Assembly (NCBI GenBank): GCA_905221605.1
Contig: CAJNDS010001030.1
Span: 1 to 40,485 of the forward strand
Direction of reading: 5' to 3'
DNA length: 40,485 nt
Source: Symbiodinium natans
Taxonomy: Eukaryota; Sar; Dinophyceae; Suessiales; Symbiodiniaceae
Numbering within the stretch: position 1 is the first letter of the stretch; each line of letters opens with the position of its first letter. Under the pieces are notes generated by a model. The model ran no database searches, had not been told where the DNA came from, and saw nothing but the letters and a program-made list of their open reading frames with translations. A program made the position numbers and the translations under genes. Of this stretch, positions 18,261-28,562 are shown piece after piece.

Positions 18261-19770
18261 GGTGCCGCCCCAGGGTAAACAGACGCCGGCGCAGTCTCCT
18301 TGGTTACAGCCCTTGGACTGGCATTTTGCACGACAACAGCCTTACCGGCCTTGCTGAGGAAGACACCTGGTGATGTCATGAGCACTGAGGCATCCTCGTC
18401 GCGTTCGTCACTTGCTAACGGGTTCCGCGCTGGCCCCGGGCGATGAGGCCACGTGAGCGGCTTGGACCGACCCCACGAAACACAGACCTCGCCCACGCAC
18501 GCCCATACCGGATATTTCTTCGCTTCCACCCGGCCTCACCTGCACACCTCCGTGCTGCATCATGCCGCTGGCGCGGCCTGACGCTGCCAGCTGCTCGAGC
18601 GCGTGCAGCGCGTTATGAGCGGGGTCCGTCGCTGTTGAACACTGTTCAAGCCGCCGCCCGCGTGAACTGGGAAAGCCCCACTGGGGCACGCCGCAATCCG
18701 GCTTCTGCGGGGCCGCCAATGCCACAGCGATGTCCATGCACCGGACAGCCCGGCGCCGCACCGCGCTTTGGCCTCGGGCAGGGTTTCAGTTATGGTGGCA
18801 TCGCCCGGGATGTCAGCAAAAACAAGGCCCAGGCACGGCTCCAGAAGCTGGCACGTAGGAAGCCGGAACATCCGGCATGCAGGCTGCTTCTTACTTAATT
18901 TATGTAAGGTCGCCCATTTTTCCGAAGCGTTGCTCCGGATTACGAAGTGTGCTATGCAGTACAAGACATGCGGAAACTACACGGAGCAGTCAGCCCACTT
19001 TGTGAACCGGAACCTTGCCGGGCCGTGATGATCAGTTAACGCCAGAAATGCGTGCACAAGAGAAAAGAATAGAACACACGCAACAGGGTGGCAGCCAGTC
19101 GGCTGGCGTCCGCAGCCATGACGGTACCACTGCCTTGGCCGACATCGTTCCCCCGAGGTATGCGTCGCTGACAGGTATGCGTCGCTGCGTGCGGCAGCCT
19201 GAACGACGCCTTGGAGTCTTGGAGGACACACATTTGTTTCCTCGCACTTTTTTGCCGGCATCCAAAGCGAAGCGGTCCCGGTGCAGACCCAAAGCCTTCA
19301 TATGGTGGTATGAGCCTAAGCCAACGCCAGCCAGGATGATGCCTATGCTACCGCAAGAGCGCCTTTTCTGCACTCCTTTCGTGGCGGCTGTGCAAGCCCG
19401 AGGCCGTAATGTGTGGATAAATGCGATTCGCAAACGGTATTTTTGGGCTTTCGGAGAAAACGCGACGGAGGTCGCCATGCGCAAGCTTTGTGGAGCTTGC
19501 ATTCCCCCTCCCCCCACCCCGATGCCTCCGCAATACCAAGTCTCCCCTTCCAAGACTTCCTGCCGATACCAGGAACACTCGCCTAAGCTCGATACTCATT
19601 AGGAAAAACTGTTTAGCGCCTAGAACCTTTTAAGCTCCATTCCCCGATCCTGCATCCTAACCGCCCTAACTCTTGTATGAAAGGGTGATGCCATCGAACC
19701 TGCACGGCACGGCCTGTGCCAACCATGCAAAGCGTGCCGGTCTTTTTGCGGTCTGGCGTGCATGCAAGCG
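18261..19770. other. Gene-free region
   Basis: No domain, RNA gene or strong repeat was recognised. Open frames are short and mostly begin with non-ATG codons; GC-rich DNA leaves many such frames by chance. Part of it could be further LINE debris that has decayed beyond recognition by eye. Confidence 0.4.
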
Positions 19771-19779
19771 CTCGCACTG

Positions 19780-20853
19780 CGCGCTTTCCGCGACTCGTCC
19801 GCGCGTGGACAGCCCTTCAGCAGACCCGTGCTTGGAAACCGTTCCTGTTTGCTGCTCCAACCGTGAGCGCGGGCCGGACACAGTAGGCTGCGAGGCCCTC
19901 TTGCAACGCTCACGTGACTTCCTCGCTGGACGTTGGGACGCCCGCGGGCGCTCCACGTGCAAGGGCGCCGGGCACACGCGTGCGCAAACGTGCGGCGGGA
20001 TGAGGTCCCCCGCGCTCGCAGCGCCTTTCCGGCAATTGCTCCGGGCACAAACAACACCGCCCGCCGGCGCCCCTGCACGATGTGCCTGCTGCCCTGCTCA
20101 ACGTTCAGCCGGACGCGCCGGCAGTGCTCGCCGACGCCGCCATTGTCAAGCCCTGCGGGCTGCCAAGCGCGGCACTGCTGCTGCGCTGTCGGGTGCCACG
20201 TGTGCGCATTACAAGCTGTTGCTCGACGACGCGGAGGCACGCGAGCTGCTTGCGCACGCCGCCAACCTCCTCGTCGCCGCACGCGTTCACGCAAACGTCG
20301 CAGCCGCCATGGGCCTCTCTCGCCTCACCGCGCGCCTCAAGGCCGGCGGGAGCGTTCGCGATCGTTCGCGGCATCGCTACTGGCGATACGTTCCGGCGTC
20401 TCGTGTCACGCAGCCTTGCCAGGACTTTTGCCGATACGTTCGTAACACGTTCGACGAGGCGACCGGGCCGCACCAGTTCGCGCTGCAGACGCGGGCTGGC
20501 ACAGACGCGCTCTCCGGCATGCTCCGCGCCGCTGTCGACCTCGACTCTGCGGCGACTATTGTGTCATTGGATTGCCGCAGCGCCTACGACACGATCTCGC
20601 GCAGCACATTCCTGCGCAAGTTGCATGCCGTCGCCCCGGCGACCGTCCCCTTCGTGCTCCTGTGGCACGGGCAGCAGTCCACATACTACTGGTGGGACCA
20701 TCTATCAGGGTGAAAGCTGAGCAAGGGGACGCACTGGCCGCGAGCCCCATCGACATCTGCTTGGTCACCACACCGGCCCGCTCGCGCGAGGCACTTGGTG
20801 TCGTCACTGCCTCCATCGAGACACGGACGGGCACGGCCGCGAACCTCGGAAAA
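19780..20853 (+). pseudogene. LINE reverse-transcriptase pseudogene, 5' piece up to the insertion
   Basis: Translated across shifting frames, this reads as a dinoflagellate LINE: a Trp-rich lead near 19,800, NVQPDAPAVLADAA near 20,100-20,145, HYKLLLDDAEARELLAHAANL near 20,210-20,275 and VRGIATGDTFRRLVSRSLA near 20,350-20,420. FALQTRAGTDALSGMLRAA and VSLDCRSAYDT (first catalytic Asp, near 20,570) follow, then FVLLWHGQQSTYYWWD and EQGDALA. At least two frame changes occur (near 20,350 and 20,450). The FxDD catalytic box is gone: the text runs from EQGDALA to SPIDICLVTTPARSREAL, so an internal deletion removed the second catalytic motif. It breaks off at NLGK, where a 1.8-kb insertion begins; the next codons (TRVYN) resume at 22,677. 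Confidence 0.8.
20844..20853 (+). repeat. Left copy of a 10-bp target-site duplication
   Basis: The sequence cctcggaaaa occurs here at the point where the LINE reading (NLGK) is broken and again at 22,666-22,675 where it resumes. This is what a duplication of the target made on insertion would look like. Confidence 0.7.
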
Positions 20854-20894
20854 CGGGTGGGTTTTTTTTTGAGGTGTTTTTTTTTGTGTTAATG

Positions 20895-21112
20895 TTCTTG
20901 GTTTTCTTTAGGAAAAACCTACTTTCCGTACATTTTGGACGGATTTTCTGTCATTTCCCTTAGGTTTTCGTTGGTTTTTCATGGGGAAAACTTTATTTTC
21001 TTTACATGTTGGACGGATTTCCTGTCATTTCCCTTGGGTTTTCCTTGGTTTTTCCCAGGGAAACCCTATTGTCCTTACATTTTGGACAGATATCCTGTCA
21101 TTTCCTTCGTTT
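20895..21112 (+). repeat. About 73-bp tandem repeats carrying a hairpin
   Basis: Three copies are recognised by ttggac at 20,935, 21,009 and 21,082 (periods 74 and 73). Each complete unit has a palindrome such as ggtttttcccagggaaacc. Two stray hairpin cores recur near 21,279-21,302 and 21,362-21,385, inside the neighbouring satellite. Related units in the opposite orientation close the element near 22,545-22,663. Confidence 0.8.
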
Positions 21113-21114
21113 CT

Positions 21115-22352
21115 TGGGCTTTGACGCACGCTTGGTACGGCTTAACAGAAGCGGGGGGGGTTGCGGGGGGGGGGGCAGCCCCCCGACTTGCAAACACCCT
21201 GCTCACATGACGGGTGTCAACAAGTTCCTTGGGGTTTGAAGCACGCTCTGCACGGTTTGAAAAGAAAACGAGGTTTTCGTTGGTTTTTCCTAAGGAAACC
21301 CTATTCTGATTACATTTTGGATGGATTTCGTCAAATGTCAACGCGTACGTTGCTTTTCCTGAGTTTTTCCTCGGGAAAACCCTATTTGGTTCGTTTTCTT
21401 GGTTTCCATCATTCCCTCTAAATTTTCATCGGATTCATACTACTTTTCTGCAACTAGTTTCTCGGGCTTCGAAGCACGCTTGGTACGGCTGAAAAGAAGC
21501 GGGGGGGGTTTGCAAACACCCTGCTCACATGATGGGGGTCAACAAGTTTCTTGGGCTTTGAAGCACGCTCTGCACGGCTTAACAAAAAGCAGGGGGGTTG
21601 GGGGGGGCGCAGCCCCCCCATTTGCAAACACAATGCTCACACGATGTTTTTCAACTAATTAGTTTCTTGACCTTTGAAGCACGCTTGGTACGGCTTAAGC
21701 GGGGGGATTGGGGGGTCTGCGCCCCCCACTTGCAAACACCCTGCTCACATGATGGGAATCAACAAGTTGCTTGGGCTTTGAAGCACGCTCTGCACGGCCT
21801 AAAACAACGCGGGGGGGGGTTTGGGGGGGGGCGCAGCCCCCATTTGCAAACACAATGCTCACAACGATGTTTTGAACTAATTAGTTGGGCTTTGGCTGAA
21901 AAAGCGGGGGGGGTTGGGGGGGGGGGGGGGCAGCCCCCCCCCATTTGCAAACACCCTGCTCACATTCTGGGTGTCAACAAGTTCTTGGGCTTTGAAGCGC
22001 GCTCTGCACGGCCTAAGAAAAAGCGGGGGGGTTGGGGGGGGGCGCAGCCCCCCCATTTGCAAACACAATGCTCACACGATGTTTTACAACTAGGTTCTTG
22101 GGTTTTGAAGCACGCATGGTACGGCTTAAAAGCAGCGCGGCAGGTTGGGGGGGGGGGGGGGGGGGGGGGGGGCGCAGCCCACCCCCACTTGCAAACACCC
22201 TGCTCACATGATGGGTGTCAACAAGTTTCTTGGGCTTTGAAGCACGCTCTGCACGGCTTAAAAAAAGCGGGGGGTTGGGGGGGGCGCAGCCCCCCCCCAT
22301 TTGCAAACACAATGCTCAGACGATGTTTTTCAACTAGTTTCTTGGTCTTTGA
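21115..22352 (+). repeat. Dimeric (A/B) satellite array with G-run/C-run hairpins
   Basis: Units of about 100-120 bases contain cttgggctttgaagcacgc, then cggctt, a G-run, gcgcagc or gcagc, a C-run, and ttgcaaacac...tgctcaca. Two variants alternate: A (cttggtacgg) at about 21,124, 21,470, 21,676 and 22,107, with a truncated unit near 21,893; B (ctctgcacgg) at about 21,238, 21,559, 21,779, 21,993 and 22,239. The dimer period is about 206-246 bases. Most units hold an inverted repeat of G-run, gcgca, C-run. One G-run (22,147-22,172) reaches 26 Gs. Copies of the 73-bp family interrupt the array at about 21,265-21,460. Confidence 0.85.
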
Positions 22353-22354
22353 AG

Positions 22355-22525
22355 CACGCTTCCTTTCTTCCTTCCTTGCTTCCTTCCTTTCTTCCTTCCT
22401 TGCTTCCTTCCTTTCTCCCTTCCTTCCTTTCTCCCTTCCTTCCTTTCTTCCTTCCTTCCTTGTTTTCTTCCTTTCTTCCTTCCTTCCTTCCTTCCTTCCT
22501 TTCTTTCTTTCCTTCTTGCCTTCTA
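22355..22525 (+). repeat. Pyrimidine (CCTT-type) microsatellite
   Basis: About 170 bases of almost pure C and T in ccttcctt/ttcc patterns, with rare g interruptions. It starts directly at the last satellite unit (gaagcacgcttcc). The Phe/Leu/Pro/Ser-rich frames over it are meaningless. Confidence 0.9.
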
Positions 22526-22665
22526 AAACCTACCAGACATAACGCTTTCCGATGAAAATACAGAGGGAATTATGGTTTTTTGTACGAACAACCACGAAAA
22601 TGCATCAAACCCTTTAAAACATATGGAGGGAATGGTGGTTTTCTGAGGAAAAACCAAGAAAATCT

Positions 22666-22675
22666 CCTCGGAAAA
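22666..22675 (+). repeat. Right copy of the 10-bp target-site duplication
   Basis: This is the second cctcggaaaa, followed at once by the continuation of the LINE reading (KTRVYNG). Confidence 0.7.
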
Positions 22676-22945
22676 ACCCGGGTATACAACGGCATCGCCG
22701 CGCTCGGCGCCTGCGTGTGGCGAGGCGACGCACCGGAGGCCGAACGCGGCTTCATTGCGCTCGGCACCACAATCGGGCGCCCAAGGTTTGTGGCAGCGCA
22801 CACCGACACACGTTTGCTCGAGGAGGCGCGGCTACTACAGGAGCTTCCCCTGCTGCCCGACCTTCAGTGCCCGCGGACCCGGAAAGCTCGCTGCGGCGCG
22901 CCGTCTGGCGTTGCTGCCAGCTCGTCTGGGAGGACTGGGCTTCGC
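22676..22945 (+). pseudogene. LINE reverse-transcriptase pseudogene, 3' piece after the insertion
   Basis: The reading resumes as KTRVYNGIAALGACVW, then APEAERGFIALGTTIGRP (22,732-22,785) and LLQELPLLPDLQC (22,835-22,870), and in another frame LAAARRLALLPARLGGLGF (22,885-22,945). These are in the right order for the region after the RT palm of dinoflagellate LINEs. The forward reading ends near 22,945; beyond it the same protein's C-terminal region appears on the opposite strand. Confidence 0.75.
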
Positions 22946-22949
22946 GCTG

Positions 22950-23844
22950 GGCTCCTTCGCGTCAACGGGGATACGAGTGTCACGAAGCGACGAAGTCGAG
23001 GCGGCGGCGATCTGCAGGGTCGATGCCAGGGGCAGGCGTGCGTGCCATTTGGCCCTCGGGTCTGCTGGCCTCGCGCGCGATACGAACCCATGCGTGCTCG
23101 AGGGGTTTCGCTCGCCGGGCAGTTCCAGGGCGAGGGCACGGCGTGGTGGTCGCCGTAGGCATCAACATCCGCGCCACATTCGTGGCCATGTGCGCCACAT
23201 CTGTGTGGAGCGACAGGCAAGGGCAACCGCAGCCGCCGCCGCAGCAGAGCTATGAGCATGCGATCGGGGGGCAAAGCGGAGGCAGCCTCGCTTGGGATGG
23301 CGCTGAGCCACGCGGCGGCCTGTGGCCCGGCCTGCAAACGCAGCCTGGCCCGGGCAGGGGGTTGCAGGGCAGACAGCAACTCGGTCTCGCGAAAGTGGGG
23401 CTGGCACCTCTCGCCAGTGTCAGGCAGGCCGCACTGCGCGGGGCGCAGACCATCGTGAATGTCGTTCCAGGTAGGGCGGCCGTGCCATCCGGCGGCATCT
23501 AGCGTGCGTTCCGCCTTTTCGGAAGCTCGCAGGCAGGCGTCGGCAGCGGCCGGCCCCGCAGCGAGTTCAGCGATGCTCCCGGCCTGTGAGCGCGGAGAAC
23601 GGGCAACGCGTCGGCCCAGGCTGCCCAGTAACTCCTGCCGCCTTGCGCGGTGCCGCGAACCAGGGTTGGCTGCGCCGCTGGTGGGGTTTGTTGAGCGTGG
23701 CTTTGCAAACCACCCTTGCTGCCACGCTGCCCGGAACCCCGTACGTTCATGGGGCCATGCCTGGCGCCCAGCTTCCTGCGCTCGAGGAGGTGCTGCACGA
23801 TGCGGGCCACCCCAAGCCTCCTCGGCGTGTAGCGTCAAGCGCAC
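22950..23844 (-). pseudogene. LINE C-terminal pseudogene, convergent with the plus-strand LINE piece
   Basis: Read on the minus strand, SYWAAWADALPVLRAHRP (about 23,605-23,660) begins the reading. After a frame change, GWHGRPTWNDIHDGLRPAQ (about 23,440-23,500), AGPQAAAWLSAIPSEA, LLRRRLRLPLPVAPHRCGAHGHE (about 23,190-23,255) and TLVSPLT (about 22,970) follow. This is the usual order of the region after RT in dinoflagellate LINEs, including the Cys/His stretch. It starts near the point the plus-strand copy had reached and runs toward it, so the two meet 3' end to 3' end near 22,945. Confidence 0.75.
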
Positions 23845-23899
23845 TGGGACCCGGACTTGCTGTTCAGCGGACGTTCAAAAGGGGCGCGGAGAAAAAAAA

Positions 23900-25160
23900 C
23901 CGCCCCACAGCAGGAAGTCAACACATATCACACAGTGGCAACCGGGGCATTTCCCTTTTGTAGGCTCCTGGCACACATGGGGAGCCTCCTCCGCCGGGAA
24001 CTATATACTAGCAGCATATATACACAAGTGTATGCTTGAGAAAAGCTTGCCGACGTCGAAACTTCCGTGTCGGTGATGCAATTGCCTTGTTTTTTAGCTA
24101 TACATGAAGATAGAGAAGAGCAGGAAGCCAGCAACGCCAAAAGGATATGTAGAGCTTGATAAACAAAAACCATAAGGGGAGATGGCGGCTGATGTGCCGA
24201 AACTTCCAAGGAGCCTGGGAATGTAAATTCTCACCATTAAGCCGCCCAAATAGGTTAGGCCATCCCAAGCTTAGCCCCGCAAGCAAGGTTGAGGTTCCCA
24301 GTATCTAAATCCCTGCAGTTGCCTTGCGAATCTCCGAACGAAGACATTGAACAGCAAACCCAAGCCCCGAAAGGTTATTGTCACCCCGTCTAAAAAGCAC
24401 GACGTGTGCTTAGAAATCAAGCACGCTGTTAGTGAACTTCTTCGAGGGGAAGTGCCTTTTCAGAGATAGACGAGCTGCCTTGCTTCGCTTCCTCTTCGCC
24501 CTACCAATGTGCCACGAACCATGTTCTTCATGAACAAAGCCGTCAAGAAATCATAAAGTTCAAGCTTGTCCCAGATGTTCCTGTAACGTTTTGGGAATTT
24601 GTGGTGTTTCTCAAGTTTGGGTTTAGGGACATTGTGTTTTTTCCAACAGCAAATATTCAGATCAAAGGCTGACGAGGCACAGGCATTCTCCTCCCCAAAT
24701 AAAACCTGGGACTGGGACTTAGAGGTTTCTCAAGTTTCAAAGGAAGCTCTCTTCAACGTAAACGTGCGAACTAGGCGCCAGTGCCTGGCGAATGACAGAC
24801 TCCCCCAAACGAAACATGGTCTAAAACGTTCTGTTCTGTGGACAGTGAATGTTCCACGTTTCCATCAAGTGTCCGCATAACTCGATAGAATCCTTCGGAA
24901 GGCCTGGGATTAGAATTGGGTCTAATTTCGTAGGGCTGGCTGCTATGTAAACGTAAGTGGCGTCGTTTCACCCCGTCTGCTTTGGATAGGCTTGAGTAAA
25001 GGAAATGAACTCTGTACTCGTTAAATGAAACCGTTTATGCGCAACTCGATATTTTTCATTTGCGAGTTGCAGCCAGAACGATAACAGGGCCGGCCATGCA
25101 CCTGCGCAGGGCGCGATGGGCGCACATGCCCGCACAGCTGGCTCAGCCCCGCTTGTTGAC
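23900..25160. other. Gene-free region of moderate GC
   Basis: The composition falls from GC-rich to balanced after about 23,880. No coding domain, RNA gene or clear repeat was recognised. Confidence 0.45.
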
Positions 25161-25164
25161 AGCG

Positions 25165-25216
25165 GGGACTGGAACATGAAGAGCATAAAGAGCATGAAGA
25201 ACATGAAGAATGGTGG
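25165..25216 (+). repeat. Short ATGAAGAGC-type microsatellite, first copy
   Basis: About five imperfect 9-base units of the atgaagagc/atgaagaac type, related to the longer array near 26,249. Confidence 0.8.
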
Positions 25217-25536
25217 TGCAACGGCTGAGCAATGCAAAGCAAAGAAGCTGAGCAGCAAAGCTGTTGCTGGAGCCCCTTTCAAGAAAGAGACCTAAGAAGC
25301 AAAGCTACACAACTGAAGCACCACTTTAGGTGAACCCAGGGAGTGGTGGGCGGGAAAAAATCTTCAAGCAAGCATGAACTAAGCTGAATGGTTGCAAAGC
25401 TGGCTGTCGTGCTTGATCCCACAAAGCAGCGGGATCAGCAAGCTGCGAATAAAAGCATGTAAACAACATTGAGTAAACACAAGTATCGACACGAAGAGTG
25501 TGCAGTAGTTCTCCACCCTCGGCTTGAACTTTATCC

Positions 25537-26100
25537 ACAGTTTGGCGCCGCAGCAACCAGCAGTTCTTCACCTTCGGCCTCAACCTCACCACAGCGTCTG
25601 CCCCACTCCGCGCAACAACCAGCAGTTCTTCACCTGCGACTTCAACATCAGGTGGAGCTTGTCATCCAAACAACAAGCAGTTCTTCACGTTCGGTTTAAA
25701 CTTCAACCGGGGTCTTTGGCTTCAACTTCAAACTGGAGCTTGGCGTCGCGGCAACCAGCAGTTCTACACCTTCGGCTTCAACTCCAACCGGAGTTTGGCG
25801 TTACAGCAACCAGCAGTTCTTCACCATTGGCTACTTGGCCTTGCAAAATCCAGCAGTCCTTCGGCTTCAACTTCAACCGGAGCTTGGCGTCGCAACAACT
25901 AGCAGCTCTTCACCCTCGGCTTCAACGTCAATCTTCTTCGGAGTCGGCTTCGACTTCAACCGGAGCTTGGCGTCACAGCAAACTTCTTCACCTTCGGCTT
26001 CAATGTCAACTGGAGACTCCAACCAGAGCTTGGTCTCGCAGCAACTAACAATTCTTCACCTTCGGCCTCAACTTCAACCGGAGATATGGGGTTAACGGGT
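25537..26100 (+). repeat. Minisatellite of about 60-66 bp units, first block
   Basis: Roughly nine degenerate copies of a unit built from ggcttcaacttcaaccgga, gcttggcgtc, gcaacaaccagcagttcttc and accttc. Units differ by small indels, so no single frame persists; the Ser/Gln-rich frames are repeat translations. A second block lies at 26,350-26,530. Confidence 0.85.
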
Positions 26101-26248
26101 CCACTTTGATGTTACCTACAACCGACCCTCGGCTTAGAGCGAGCCAAAGAACCAAGACCAGGTGCGGTTCCAGAACCGTGTTTTCATATAAACATTCATT
26201 AACATCGATCATGTTGCAGGTGCATGTCATGAACCGCGGTTATTTCGC

Positions 26249-26346
26249 TGCATGATAAACATGAAGAGCATGAAGAGCATGGAGAGCATGAAGAACATGA
26301 AGAGCATGGAGAGCATGAAGAACATGAAGAGCAAGCGTAACATGAA
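26249..26346 (+). repeat. ATGAAGAGC microsatellite, second copy
   Basis: About ten 9-base units (atgaagagc, atggagagc, atgaagaac) in tandem. In one frame it reads MKSMKSMES..., in the minus strand Phe/Met/Leu-rich; neither looks like a gene. Confidence 0.9.
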
Positions 26347-26349
26347 GCG

Positions 26350-26530
26350 GGGCTTGGCGTCACAGCAACTTGGCGTCACAGCAACCAGCAGAGCTTCACC
26401 TTCGGCTTCAACATCAAACGGAGCTTGGCGTCGCAACAACCAGCAATTCTCACCGTCGGCTTCAACTTCAACCGGAGATTGGCGTCACAGCAACCAGTAG
26501 TTCATCATCTTCGGCTTCAACCCAGATTCC
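26350..26530 (+). repeat. Minisatellite of about 60-66 bp units, second block
   Basis: About three more copies of the unit seen at 25,537-26,100 (gcttggcgtc, gcaacaaccagca, ttcggcttcaac), separated from them by unrelated DNA and the ATGAAGAGC array. Confidence 0.8.
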
Positions 26531-26549
26531 TCGTCGACCTCAACGAGTC

Positions 26550-27930
26550 GCACCACACAGCCACCCACGTCCAGCTCCACTATCCCCGTGATCACCCACA
26601 TCTACCTCATCCAGGCGTGCATCAACAACCAGGTAAATGCGTCAACGCATTACCACTCACATCCTCCAGATCATCAGTCAGATCAAGAACATTATTGAGT
26701 GTTATTCAGCCATCCAGCTGCTTGAGTCGCACTGCAGCCAACGAAGTGACGATCCGGGTTGCTGTTGAAGAGCATGCAATGTCAACGCACATGGTGGTAG
26801 TGGAGCAGACAAACTTCTGTCTTTGTGTGCCAGCGGAATCCAAGGCGGCTCATGACTTGAAACATGCGACTGAAGAGGGGTGAAGGTGCGGTTCTGGGAC
26901 CGTCGGAGCGAGTGATCCGAGCCAGCTATGATCCAGTTCCTCAAGACCGTAAGTGCAAGCCGAGCAGATCGAGACAGTGAGATCGATGGGAAAGTGTTTG
27001 TTGACTTCGATAGCAGCAGGGATGGAAGGTGACTTTAAACCACCCTCTGTTCTGGACCTTTGGTCACAGAAGAAGCCGGCTGAGACCCCTGGACTTGTCT
27101 TATTTGTTGCCAGAAAGGAGGCACGTTTTGACATGAGTGCGTTGACAATAAGACGGACATTTTGCTGTTTAGCTTGTAGCAATCGGCTGTGAGCAGCCAA
27201 GAACAATCCATTGTGCTCTTTGTAATCAGCATGTTCATTGTTATGATCATGGGGGGGTTTTGTGCAGGAACACCAATTGTAGCTGCGCTTGCGTTTCGTC
27301 CACTACAGTAGGTAGAAAACTTGCAACAGGAGCAGAAGTGAAGCTTTTGATAAACCTTTAAACAAAGGCTTTAGGTTTAAGGAAAAATTGCAAAGGCCTT
27401 GCGCACTTTGCGAAAGGGTGACCAGATCCTCTTTTTTTGCAGTCCAGACATGGTAATAAGGGGGTGAAGAATGTGTCTTTACACAAAAAATGATATTTAA
27501 CAAAAAGAACAAAAAACCTAACAACAAAAATTTTTTTCCTCTGGCGCCTCTTTACTACATCAGTAGCACAGTAGGCCGGTCTTGTTGGGCTCGACAAAAA
27601 GGGTGAAACAGAGTCAGCGCACACAACCCGCCAGACACAACACGAAACCACCAAAGAACAGACACCGAAGAAACAAAGCGAGCAATCGCGCTAAACTACT
27701 AGATACCCCACGGACTCAGTACTCGAGGTCGTCAATGAAGTCCCGGTGCACAAGGAAGCACAGAGCTTGTGGGGGATTCGCAAAATGCGACATTGCCAGA
27801 TTCACAAAACCACCATCATGTAGCCACTGGTGCGACAGCGGTTAGTCAACCCGAGGTCATCAGACGAGGTTCGGATCGCTTAATCGTTGTCAAGGAAAGA
27901 CAACCAACACTCAATGGCGAAAGGATGTTG
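26550..27930. other. Gene-free region
   Basis: Mostly balanced composition with AT-rich stretches near 27,360-27,540 and a run of nine Gs near 27,250. No domain or RNA gene was recognised; open frames are short and inconsistent. Confidence 0.45.
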
Positions 27931-27939
27931 CAAGTCAGA

Positions 27940-28460
27940 CTCCCAAGGGGGGATGAAAGATGTGCATATGCCCCATGGTGGTCAGCCAGTGGGGACTTAA
28001 CAGCAAGAACAATCCAGGCCAGACCGGCCCAGGGCACTCCATGGTGGTCAGCCAGTGGAGTAGCTCCGAGCACAGGGTTCACCAGTCAACCTGGCGCACA
28101 AGTGCCCACCCTCAAAGGTGCCCGCGCACGGCCAGAGGGGGGGGCGAGAGTAGCAGCAGCTACCGATTACCTGGCGCACAAGGGCCCACCCTCAGAGGTG
28201 CCGGCGCACGGTCAGAGGGTAGCAGCAGCTACCGATTCCACGGGGAAAGTCCACGGCGAGTTATCAAACCCTTAACGCCACAGGGTTTTAATGACACCGA
28301 GGGACCTCCCAGTCCAGGCATCTCACACAAGGCTACGCCACTTTGGCACTGGCCTGCGCATCGGCACGCATCAGGTCCCTTCACCCAAACCCGCGAGGTA
28401 CGTCGGTAAGGAGATGGGAGGGCACCATCATGCAGCCACCAATGCGAATACATTCAGCAC
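27940..28460 (-). pseudogene. Decayed hydrolase-like gene copy C
   Basis: The block has the same end-markers as the better preserved copy to its right: the ggagatgggaggg element at 28,409-28,423, and a pair of ccatggtggtcagccagtgg at 27,973 and 28,039. It corresponds to the part of the 39.5-40.4 kb gene after DASPRIS. Protein similarity is faint, and frames are broken. An 80-base tandem duplication (28,091-28,239) lies inside it. Confidence 0.5.
28091..28239 (+). repeat. Tandem duplication, 80-bp period
   Basis: Two copies start with ctggcgcaca at 28,091 and 28,171 and end with tagcagcagctaccgatt. The second copy is shorter by about 11 bases after gccagag/gtcagag. The good match implies a fairly recent local duplication. 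Confidence 0.85.
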
Positions 28461-28562
28461 CAGCCAAGGCCGTTCACGAGATGGTTCACAGTTTCGCCAT
28501 CACAGGTGGAGCAAAGTCGTGCCTCAGCACGGAACGTTGTAGGTGTCAACCTTCGTGTTCCG

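Larger units (their letters stand above)
20854..22665. mobile_element. 1.8-kb repeat-built insertion inside a LINE pseudogene, probably a non-autonomous transposon
   Basis: The element separates NLGK from TRVYN of one LINE reading and is bounded by the 10-bp repeat cctcggaaaa. Close to both ends lie related sequences in opposite orientation: ttcttggttttctttagg near 20,893 on the plus strand, and near 22,620-22,663 on the minus strand (ttcttggtttttcctcag). They form imperfect inverted repeats of about 45 bases, offset from the left boundary by about 40 bases. Between them are 73-base hairpin repeats, an A/B satellite array and a pyrimidine tract. No transposase is encoded, so mobilisation would need an outside enzyme. 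A recent satellite expansion within a smaller insertion is also possible. Confidence 0.65.

Noticed and set aside
21115-22352. CRISPR-like array of regular repeats
   Set aside because: The repeats have no constant short repeat with unique spacers; whole units are related, as in a satellite. The genome is eukaryotic.
21598-22542. A 314-codon ORF rich in Gly, His, Leu, then Phe/Leu/Pro/Ser
   Set aside because: It is a read-through of the A/B satellite and the CCTT tract; the apparent periodicity comes from the DNA repeat.
22930-22960. Twin-priming inversion of a LINE
   Set aside because: In twin priming the two parts diverge from the junction; here they converge, so the mechanism does not fit.
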